DNA from: Gemmatimonadota bacterium
GTDB taxonomy: Bacteria > Gemmatimonadota > Gemmatimonadetes > Longimicrobiales > Gaopeijiaceae
NCBI GenBank assembly: GCA_003248075.1
Contig: QJYK01000343.1
Coordinates: 1 to 37,833, forward strand
Direction: 5' to 3'
DNA: 37,833 nt
Below the pieces are notes generated by a model. That model saw nothing but the letters and a program-made list of their open reading frames with translations. It did no database searches and was not told where the DNA came from. Position numbers and translations under genes: made by a program. Below, in pieces: positions 25,924 through 32,786 of the stretch (position 1 is the stretch's first letter; every line of letters starts with the position of its first letter).

Positions 25924-26766
25924 CTACCGCGTTTCCAGCAATCCTTCCAGCGAGAACGCGCTCACTGCCCGAGCCCCCATCTCCACGCCGGCTCGCAGCG
26001 CCCGACGCATGACCTCGGCCGACAGGTCCCCCGCCTCGGCCAACGACGCGACGAGTCCACCGGCGAACGCGTCGCCGGCACCGGTCGGGTCGACCACACG
26101 GCCCACGGCGATGGCGTCGACATGGAGGGTCACGCCTTGCCCATGGGCCCGAGCTCCTCCAGCCCCCAACGTGACCACCACCCACGCCGGGCCCGCAGCT
26201 CGGACGGCCGCCACGGCCTTCGCTTCCTCTTCGTCACCACCGAGTAGCTCGAGCTCCTCCTGGTTGACGAGGAGCACGTCCACCCTGGACAGCAGGGCGG
26301 ACAGCTGCCGCCGACCGTCACGGATCCAGTGCGGCATGGTGTCCAGCACGACGACGCCCGGCGTTCCGGCACGCTCCAGCACCCCGAGCTGGACTTCGGG
26401 GTCGGTGCTGCCGAGGAACAGCACCGCGGGATCGTGAAGGGAGGCGGGCACCTCGGGGACCGTCCGCACCGCGGCTCCCCGATGCACGGAGAGGACCTCC
26501 CGGTGCCCAGACCCGTCGTAACGCGCGTGCCAACGAAAGGTGGGCTGGTCGAGCCGGACGATCCCGGACACGTCCACGCCGCGGGCACGCAGACGCGCCA
26601 ACGGCTCGACCGGAAAGTCCGCCCCCGTCACGCCCACCACCGCCACGGGCGCAAGGGCGCTGGCCGCCGAGGCGAAATAGAGCGCGGAACCCCCCGGCAC
26701 CTCGTGGACCGCCCCGGTCGGGGTTTCCACGGTGTCCAGCGCCAGCGTGCCCAGTCCCAGGATCAC
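25924..26766 (-). CDS. PfkB-family carbohydrate/nucleoside kinase
   Basis: The protein has 280 residues from GTG at 26766, 13 nt after the stop of the nucleoside transporter gene. The N-terminal PfkB glycine motif is PGGSALYFASAASALA (24-39). The C-terminal signature is VDPTGAGDAFAGGLVASLA, with the catalytic base D232 and the anion hole GAGD intact. The lid region contains FRWHARYDGSGHREVLSV. At 280 residues it is shorter than typical ribokinase (~310), consistent with a small lid. Members phosphorylate ribose, fructose, adenosine or other nucleosides with ATP. Tight linkage to a concentrative nucleoside transporter favours a nucleoside or ribose substrate; this is inference. Cytoplasmic, second gene of the operon. 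Confidence 0.9.
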   Translation of the reverse strand: MILGLGTLALDTVETPTGAVHEVPGGSALYFASAASALAPVAVVGVTGADFPVEPLARLRARGVDVSGIVRLDQPTFRWHARYDGSGHREVLSVHRGAAVRTVPEVPASLHDPAVLFLGSTDPEVQLGVLERAGTPGVVVLDTMPHWIRDGRRQLSALLSRVDVLLVNQEELELLGGDEEEAKAVAAVRAAGPAWVVVTLGAGGARAHGQGVTLHVDAIAVGRVVDPTGAGDAFAGGLVASLAEAGDLSAEVMRRALRAGVEMGARAVSAFSLEGLLETR

Positions 26767-26779
26767 GGTGCGGTCGCCG

Positions 26780-28081
26780 TCACACCAGCAGGCCTGCCAA
26801 AGCCGCGGTGAGCAGCGTGGCCAGCAAGCCTGCCGCCATCGCCTTGAGGCCGAGGCGCGCGAGGTCGTGGCGACGGGACGGAGCCATCTCGCCGAGCCCG
26901 GCGATGGTCATCGCGACCGACCCGAAGTTCGCGAACGAGGTGAGCGCGTAGATGGTGATCACCAGCGAGCGAGGCTCGATTGTGGTCCCGGCGGACAGGA
27001 GCGTCTCGAGCCGAGCGAAAGCCACGAACTCGTTGAGCACGAACTCCAGACCGATGAGCTGACCCACCGTCTGCGCATCGGACCAGGGAATGCCGAGCGC
27101 CCAGGCGACCGGCACGAGCAGCTTGCCCAGAATGCCCTCCAGGCTCAGGCCCTGGAGGCCCACCAGGTGGCCCGTCCATTCCAGGATCCCGTCGAGCATC
27201 CCTACCAGAGCGATGAACGCGATGAGCATCGCGCCGACCACGAGCGCCAGTCGCAGCCCCTCCGCAGCCCCCCTCGCCGCGGCGTCGATGAGGTTGACGT
27301 CGGGCCGCTCGACGCTGGCCTGCTCCAGGGAGCCTGCCGTCACCGGCCTACCCGTCTCGGGCACCATGAGCTTGGCCAGGACAAACGCGGCAGGGGCGGA
27401 CATGACCGAGGCCGCGATCAGGTGACCGGCGGCATTCGGGCTGTATGGAAGCAACATGCCCGCATACGCCGCGAGGACCCCTCCACTGATCGTGGCCATC
27501 CCCGCCGTCATCACGGCCATGAGCTCGGACTCGGTCATCCGCTCCACGAAGGGCCTGACCACGAGTGGCGACTCCATCATTCCGACGAAGATGTTGGAGG
27601 CCGCATCCAGGGTCTCGGCGCCCGAGGTGCGAAGGGTCCGCTGCATGATCCACGCGACGGAGCGCACCACCCGCTGCATGATGCCCACGTGATAGAGGAT
27701 GGTCATCAGGCAAGACACGAAGATGATGTTGGGCAGCACGCGGAACGCGAAGAATGCGCCTGTCCGTGCCACCAACCCCGCCGTCGGCTCGAACGGCCCC
27801 TGGCCGAGCTCTCCCTGGCCCACGGGCACATTGTCGGAGACCAGGTTGCCGAAGACGAATCGCCCGCCCTCGGTCGCGTGGGCGAGGACCGCGCGAACGA
27901 CCGTATTGACGCCCTCGAAGAAGGCGACCCCGACCGGGCTCCGCAGCACCAGGAGCGCGAATGCCAGCTGGAGGCCGATGCCCCAGAGCACGATGCGCCA
28001 GGAGACCGCCCGGCGATCGGTGGACCAGAGCCAGGCGACGCCGACGATGATCGCTACCCCGAGGAGAGCCTGCAGCCGCAC
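26780..28081 (-). CDS. Concentrative nucleoside transporter (CNT/NupC family)
   Basis: The protein has 433 residues from a GTG at 28081, chosen because family members start just before LQSLLG-type sequences (here RLQALLGVAIIVGVAWL) and CGGGA precedes it. A GTG at 28135 would add 18 residues. About ten hydrophobic segments are seen. Family motifs include SNIFVGMMESPLVVRPFVERMTESEL (the hallmark helical hairpin with the Glu that binds ribose), GLEFVLNEFVAF near the C-terminus with the conserved Asn-Glu, and the YSPNAAGHLIAAS region. The transporter carries purine or pyrimidine nucleosides inward with sodium or protons. It heads a run with the PfkB kinase (13 nt gap), so imported nucleoside would be phosphorylated next. 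The frame upstream of the start stays open by GC bias. Confidence 0.92.
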   Translation of the reverse strand: MRLQALLGVAIIVGVAWLWSTDRRAVSWRIVLWGIGLQLAFALLVLRSPVGVAFFEGVNTVVRAVLAHATEGGRFVFGNLVSDNVPVGQGELGQGPFEPTAGLVARTGAFFAFRVLPNIIFVSCLMTILYHVGIMQRVVRSVAWIMQRTLRTSGAETLDAASNIFVGMMESPLVVRPFVERMTESELMAVMTAGMATISGGVLAAYAGMLLPYSPNAAGHLIAASVMSAPAAFVLAKLMVPETGRPVTAGSLEQASVERPDVNLIDAAARGAAEGLRLALVVGAMLIAFIALVGMLDGILEWTGHLVGLQGLSLEGILGKLLVPVAWALGIPWSDAQTVGQLIGLEFVLNEFVAFARLETLLSAGTTIEPRSLVITIYALTSFANFGSVAMTIAGLGEMAPSRRHDLARLGLKAMAAGLLATLLTAALAGLLV

Positions 28082-28351
28082 GGTCGATCCCGGCGAAGCA
28101 GAGGTCTGGAGAACGGCGAGATGGACCGGGGACACGGACTCGCTCGTAGGGGAGGACGGGCGCCGGACAAGCTGCCCACGCGATAAGGCCCGCGCCAGGA
28201 TCCCCTTCAGCCGACCGCCGGAGGCAGCATCCCGCCGCATCGTGCGCCGATCCAGCCGCCGAGGTCGCCCGCCCGGGTTGGACCGGGCCTTGCAGCGGCT
28301 CCCCGCCGGCTGTTCCGTGTCCCAGCGAGTCCATCCCATTCGGAGGCAGAG

Positions 28352-29287
28352 ATGCGTAGCGCGACGTGGCGGGCGACGGAAGCACACCCCTTCCTCATGC
28401 TCATCCTCCTTTCGGCGACGTGCGCCACGCGGGCTGCAGCCCAGGAGCCGTTCCGCTCCCGCTGTGGCACGGGTGTCCACGTGGAGGAGCGGAGCGGGTG
28501 GATCTGGTTGCCCCAAGGGAGGATCTTTTGCCCCCTCGTGGCCGACCCGAAGGCGGAGCGCTCCTTCGTGAGCTATCTGCGCGGTGACTTCGCGACCATC
28601 GCGGACCCGGCACCGAACCCCCGGACCAACATCGCCGCGATCGGTCTGAGCTCCAGCCTCGCGATCTTCCGGGTCGCGGGCGCCCGCTCCGGCGACGGCG
28701 TGCAGCTCGACCTCGAGGGATCGGTCTTCAGCCAGTTCAACCTGGATGCGGCCTCCTTCGACCTCATCAACGCCGACTACCTCGTGGCCCTCCCGCTCAC
28801 GCTCCGCAGCGCCGGCTTCACGACCCGCCTGCGGGTCTACCACCAGAGCTCGCACCTCGGCGACGAGTTCCTGCTCAGTCGACAGCCCGAGCGCGTGAAC
28901 CTGTCCTTCGAATCCCTCGAGGTGATCCTCTCCCAGGAGCTGGGGCTCCTTCGCACGTATGCGGGCGGGGAGAGGTTCTTCCGGCGAGAGCCGGAGCAGC
29001 TGGCCGACCTCCTCGGTCACGCTGGCGCGGAGCTTCGGCCGGTCGTATTCGCCGGCGGGCGCCTCCTGGCCGCCGTCGACGTCAAGGCGGTTCGGGGCGA
29101 GGACGAGAGGTGGGACCCCGCGTGGAACGCGCGCGCTGCCCTGGAGATCGCGCGGGTCCCCACCCCCGGACATCCGCCGCAGGTCATCACGCTGTTCATC
29201 GACTACTACGACGGCGTGGCGCCCTACGGCCAGTTCTACCGGGAGGACATCCGCTACGTGGGAGTGGGCTTCGAGCTGGCTCGCTAG
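28352..29287 (+). CDS. DUF1207 family secreted protein
   Basis: The protein has 311 residues from ATG at 28352 with GGAGG 5 nt upstream. A signal peptide is present (FLMLILLSATCATRAAAQ). The mature protein shows the DUF1207 signature order: PLVADPKAERSFVSYL, then LDLEGSVFSQFNLDAASFDLINADY, then RLRVYHQSSHLGDEFLLSRQ, then NLSFESLEVILSQELGLLRTY and GAELRP. It ends with amphipathic strands (VITLFIDYYDGVAPYGQFY, then VGVGFELAR). This family has no known function and is probably an outer-membrane beta-barrel. It stands alone, divergent from the nucleoside operon with 270 bp between starts in which I see no other gene, and 135 nt upstream of the S9-type hydrolase. Confidence 0.88.
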   Translation: MRSATWRATEAHPFLMLILLSATCATRAAAQEPFRSRCGTGVHVEERSGWIWLPQGRIFCPLVADPKAERSFVSYLRGDFATIADPAPNPRTNIAAIGLSSSLAIFRVAGARSGDGVQLDLEGSVFSQFNLDAASFDLINADYLVALPLTLRSAGFTTRLRVYHQSSHLGDEFLLSRQPERVNLSFESLEVILSQELGLLRTYAGGERFFRREPEQLADLLGHAGAELRPVVFAGGRLLAAVDVKAVRGEDERWDPAWNARAALEIARVPTPGHPPQVITLFIDYYDGVAPYGQFYREDIRYVGVGFELAR

Positions 29288-29353
29288 GTCGGCCAGCACG
29301 AGCCGGTACGCAGGCACGACCCCGCTTCGCGGCGGCGGTCCGACGTCGCTCCA

Positions 29354-29382
29354 TTGACAGGAGCCCCGGCCGCCGGGATCCT
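29354..29382 (+). promoter_or_regulatory. Candidate sigma70-type promoter for the S9-type hydrolase
   Basis: A perfect -35 TTGACA (29354-29359) is followed after 17 bp by GATCCT (29377-29382), a poor -10 with three matches. It sits 40 bases before the ATG at 29423. The -35 and spacing are good; the -10 is weak. Confidence 0.3.
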
Positions 29383-29422
29383 GACTCCGTCAGCCGTGGG
29401 TCACACGAACAGGGAGCCGGCC

Positions 29423-30577
29423 ATGATCCGCACCCTATCCGAAGTACGCGCGCTACGAGGCAACCGTGGGGTGCTCGCAATCGTGTTCCTCACCTCGGTT
29501 CTCGCGCTCGCCCCCGGAGCGTCGGCGCAGAACACCAATGGGCGCCGCGTCGTGCCCATGGATACCGCCCGTGCCCGAGAGCTCTATGTGAGCGACCGGT
29601 GGGAGGATCATCCGTACCGGGACTACGCCGCGGACATGGAGGGCAAAGCGCGCACGGACAGCATCTACGCGGCCGTCACGCAGGGCGTGGTGGACTACCG
29701 CAAGATCACGTATCGGAGCCGGGTCGGAGGCATGGAGATTCCCGCCTATCTCTTCCAGCCGATCGAGAAGCGCGGACCTCGCGGTCACGCGGCGATGGTC
29801 TGGGTGCACGGGGGCGTCCACGGAAACTGGGGAGCCAGCATGTGGCCGTTCGTGCGCGAGGCGGTGGAGCGCGGATACGTCATCATCGCGCCCGAGTACC
29901 GTGGCAGCACCGGGTACGGCGAGGAGCACCATCGAGCCATCGATTACGGCGGCTACGAGGTCGACGACGTGATCACCGCCTACGACTGGATCACGGCGAA
30001 CCTGCCCCACGTCGATCCACAACGAGTCGGGATCATGGGATGGAGCCACGGTGGCTACATCACGATCATGTCGCTCACACGGGACGAGCACCCGTTCCAG
30101 GCCGGGGCCGCTCTGGTGCCGGTCACGAATCTCCTCTTCCGGCTATCGTTCAAAGGACCCGGATATCAGCGGAGCTTCGCCACCCAGGAGCGGATCGGGG
30201 GCCTTCCATTCGAGGAGCGCGAGATCTACAAGGATCGGTCTCCGTACTACCAGGTCGACAAGCTCCGCACGCCCCTCATGGTGCACATCGCGACGAACGA
30301 CCAGGACGTGAACTTCGAGGAGGCGTCCATGCTCGTCTACAAGCTACGCGCCACCAAGCCCGACCTGGCGGAAACCAAGATCTACGTCGACCCCGCCCCA
30401 TGGGGACGAAGCATCGGACATGCGTTCAGCCGCCGCGTGGACCCGGAGACCCTGGAACGTGTCGACTCACCCGCGCAGCGAGACTCGTGGAACCGGACCT
30501 GGGCCTTCCTGGAAGAGCACCTCCGGCCCTATGACGATCCGAACGTGCCCAAGGATCTGAGGACGGGCGTGAACTAG
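29423..30577 (+). CDS. Secreted S9/prolyl-oligopeptidase-type alpha/beta hydrolase
   Basis: The protein has 384 residues from ATG at 29423 with GGAG upstream. The N-terminal signal is GVLAIVFLTSVLALAPGASAQ. A short linker precedes the hydrolase core: AAMVWVHGGVHGNWG (oxyanion strand), IIAPEYRGSTGYGEEHH, and the nucleophile elbow GIMGWSHGGYITIM with S208. The acid is D293 or D295 (HIATNDQDVNFEEA) and the base is H333 (WGRSIGHAFSRR). The triad order and RGSTGYG are typical of S9 peptidases, but there is no beta-propeller domain in front, so access to substrate would differ from prolyl oligopeptidase or acylaminoacyl peptidase. Likely a periplasmic esterase or peptidase. Convergent with ppk1, 5 nt apart. 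Confidence 0.88.
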   Translation: MIRTLSEVRALRGNRGVLAIVFLTSVLALAPGASAQNTNGRRVVPMDTARARELYVSDRWEDHPYRDYAADMEGKARTDSIYAAVTQGVVDYRKITYRSRVGGMEIPAYLFQPIEKRGPRGHAAMVWVHGGVHGNWGASMWPFVREAVERGYVIIAPEYRGSTGYGEEHHRAIDYGGYEVDDVITAYDWITANLPHVDPQRVGIMGWSHGGYITIMSLTRDEHPFQAGAALVPVTNLLFRLSFKGPGYQRSFATQERIGGLPFEEREIYKDRSPYYQVDKLRTPLMVHIATNDQDVNFEEASMLVYKLRATKPDLAETKIYVDPAPWGRSIGHAFSRRVDPETLERVDSPAQRDSWNRTWAFLEEHLRPYDDPNVPKDLRTGVN

Positions 30578-30582
30578 CCCGC

Positions 30583-32676
30583 CTACGGGGCGCCGACGGA
30601 GCCCGGTTCGGGCTCCACGAGGCCCGCGAGGTAGGCGCGAAAAGCCTCCTGGGAGCGCACCGCGGGGCCATCGCTACGCACATACGGGCTCGTCCCCGCA
30701 CCGTCGATCCAGCGCGCCTTCCGGTTGTCGGCCAGCTGGAGCTCCAGTGAGGTGCGAAGCTGCGCCCGTACGTCGGAGTCGTAAACGGGCAGGGCGACCT
30801 CCACCCGGTGCGACAGGTTGCGGGTCATCCAGTCGGCCGAGGAAAGGTACATCCGCTCCTCGCCGTCCCTCAGGAAGAGGTAGATGCGTGCGTGCTCCAG
30901 GTAGCGGTCGAGAATGCTCCGCGCGCGGATGGTCTCGCTCTGCCCGGGCACGCCGGGCACGAGCCGGCAGATCCCCCGCACCAGGATCTCGACGGGCACG
31001 CCGGATGCCGACGCCTCGTAGAGACGCTTGATGATCTTCCGGTCTTCGAGAGCGTTCATCTTCAGCGTGATGCCCGATGGCTCTCCCTCCGATGCCCGCC
31101 GCGCCTCGTGCTCGATGAGTCGGTTGAAGCGCTTGCGGAGCGTGAAAGGCGCGACGAGCAGGTGTTCGGTGCGAGGCTCGTCCACCTCGCCCGCCAGGAA
31201 GCGAAAGACCTCCTCGACGTCGAGGGTGACGCGCTCGTCACACGTGAACACCCCGTGGTCGGCGTAGACTCGCGCGGTCTTCTCGTTGAAGTTGCCCGTG
31301 CCCACGTAGGCGTAGCGTTTCCTGGCGTCGCCCTCGCGACGGACGATGAGGGCGATCTTGGCGTGGACCTTGAGTCCCTTCATGGAGAAGAGGGTGCGCA
31401 CGCCCGCGGTCCCGAGGCGGTCCGACCAGACGAGATTCGACTCCTCGTCGAAGCGCGCCTGCACCTCCATGAAGACGGTGACGCGCTTTCCGTTCCCGGC
31501 CGCACGGATGAGTGCGTTGAGCACGTCGGAGTCCCTGGCCACCCGATAGACGGTCATCCACACCTCCTCCACATCCGGATCGTCGGCCGCCTCCTCCAGC
31601 AGGCGGACGAAGTGGCCGAAGGACTGGTAGGGTGTGTGGATCACCTGATCCCGCTCGCGCATGGCCGCCATCACCGAGTCCACCCGGTCGAGCACGGGAT
31701 GGGGTAGCGGAGACCACTCCGGATTGGACAGCTCGTCCCTCCCGAAGCGCGGAAAGCCCATGTAGTCGCTCAGGTTGTGGTAGCGGCCCCCGAGAACGAC
31801 GTCCTCATCCTCGAGCCCGAGTCGATGATGGAGGTGGTGGATGACGGCGTACGGCGTGCTCTTGTCGTATAGGAAGCGGCTCGGGAGCCCGGTCTCACGC
31901 TTCTTCAGGCTCTTGCGTATCGCATCGACAAGATCGCCCTCGAACTCGTCGTCGACGTACAGCTCCGCGTCCCTGGTGAGCTTGACGGCATACGAGCGGC
32001 CGATCTCGTGCTCCGGGAACAGCGAGTCGAGGTTGTACCGGATCACGTCGTCGAGGAACATCACCTCGCGGCCCGCACCACGGCTCGGCAGCGTCACGAA
32101 CCGCCCCAGCTCAGGAGCAGGCACCCGAACCAGGGCGTAGACCGGCGTCCACGAATCGAGAGCCGCGCTTGCCCGATCCCACAGCTCCACGACGAGATAG
32201 ATCGCGGCATTGCGCAGGAAGGGTGACCTGCGTTCGTCGTCGAGGAGCTCGGGTGTGACCAGCTCCCGAACGCGCTCCTCGAAGTAGCGCCGTACCCACG
32301 CGTCGTGATCGCGATGCAGGCTCGCCTCGTCGACCCTCCTGACGCCCGCGAGCGACAATGAATCGAAGATGCCCGCCACGATGGCGCCGTACCGCTCCTG
32401 CTGATCGAGCACGATCCGATGGATGTCGTGGAGGAGTCGATGCGGGTCGATCCCGAGCTTCGCCTTGGTGCCCTTACCGAGTCGCAGGAGCGTCCGGAGC
32501 GAGGCTACGCGCACGCGGAAGTACTCGTCCAGGTTCGACGAGAAGATCCCGCAGAAGAATAGGCGCTCGAAGAGCGGGACGGTTGCGTCCTCCGCCTCCT
32601 GGAGGACCCGCCCGCCGAACGCGAGCCAGCTCGTCTCACGGTCCAGGTACGTGAATTCGGCGCGGTGTTCCGGCAT
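30583..32676 (-). CDS. ppk1: Polyphosphate kinase 1
   Basis: The protein has 697 residues from ATG at 32676; the length is normal for PPK1. The N-terminal domain opens with YLDRETSWLAFGGRVLQEA and RLFFCGIFSSNLDEYFRVRV. The head domain is followed by two catalytic domains: KVHAKIALIVRR (coded near 31360) contains the histidine that is phosphorylated in E. coli PPK, followed by YVGTGNFNEKTARVYAD, and LDRYLEHARIYLFL holds the second essential histidine. NLSHRVEVALPV closes the C-terminal domain. It makes polyphosphate from ATP, reversibly, in the cytoplasm or at the membrane face. No exopolyphosphatase gene is adjacent. Divergent from the kinase-like/BamA-barrel gene with 110 bp between them. 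Confidence 0.97.
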   Translation of the reverse strand: MPEHRAEFTYLDRETSWLAFGGRVLQEAEDATVPLFERLFFCGIFSSNLDEYFRVRVASLRTLLRLGKGTKAKLGIDPHRLLHDIHRIVLDQQERYGAIVAGIFDSLSLAGVRRVDEASLHRDHDAWVRRYFEERVRELVTPELLDDERRSPFLRNAAIYLVVELWDRASAALDSWTPVYALVRVPAPELGRFVTLPSRGAGREVMFLDDVIRYNLDSLFPEHEIGRSYAVKLTRDAELYVDDEFEGDLVDAIRKSLKKRETGLPSRFLYDKSTPYAVIHHLHHRLGLEDEDVVLGGRYHNLSDYMGFPRFGRDELSNPEWSPLPHPVLDRVDSVMAAMRERDQVIHTPYQSFGHFVRLLEEAADDPDVEEVWMTVYRVARDSDVLNALIRAAGNGKRVTVFMEVQARFDEESNLVWSDRLGTAGVRTLFSMKGLKVHAKIALIVRREGDARKRYAYVGTGNFNEKTARVYADHGVFTCDERVTLDVEEVFRFLAGEVDEPRTEHLLVAPFTLRKRFNRLIEHEARRASEGEPSGITLKMNALEDRKIIKRLYEASASGVPVEILVRGICRLVPGVPGQSETIRARSILDRYLEHARIYLFLRDGEERMYLSSADWMTRNLSHRVEVALPVYDSDVRAQLRTSLELQLADNRKARWIDGAGTSPYVRSDGPAVRSQEAFRAYLAGLVEPEPGSVGAP

Positions 32677-32750
32677 GGATGACCCGGGTTGAGCCCAGAG
32701 GGGCGGACAAGATAGGCCGTGGCTCGGCGACCGGCACGCGACCGTACCGG

Positions 32751-32780
32751 TTGGGTTTCGGAGAGGCCCACACATATACT
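32751..32780 (+). promoter_or_regulatory. Candidate sigma70 promoter giving a leaderless mRNA
   Basis: TTGGGT (32751-32756) and TATACT (32775-32780) are separated by 18 bp. TATACT is a near-consensus -10 in an AT-rich island. Transcription would start about 7 nt downstream, at or within a base of the ATG at 32787, so the transcript may have no 5' leader; accordingly no ribosome binding site is seen before this ATG. Confidence 0.55.
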
Positions 32781-32786
32781 TTCGCC

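Noticed and set aside
28136-29317. Upstream extension of the nucleoside transporter frame to about 845 codons
   Set aside because: The extra part is antisense to the DUF1207 gene and lacks homology; the transporter begins near 28081-28135.
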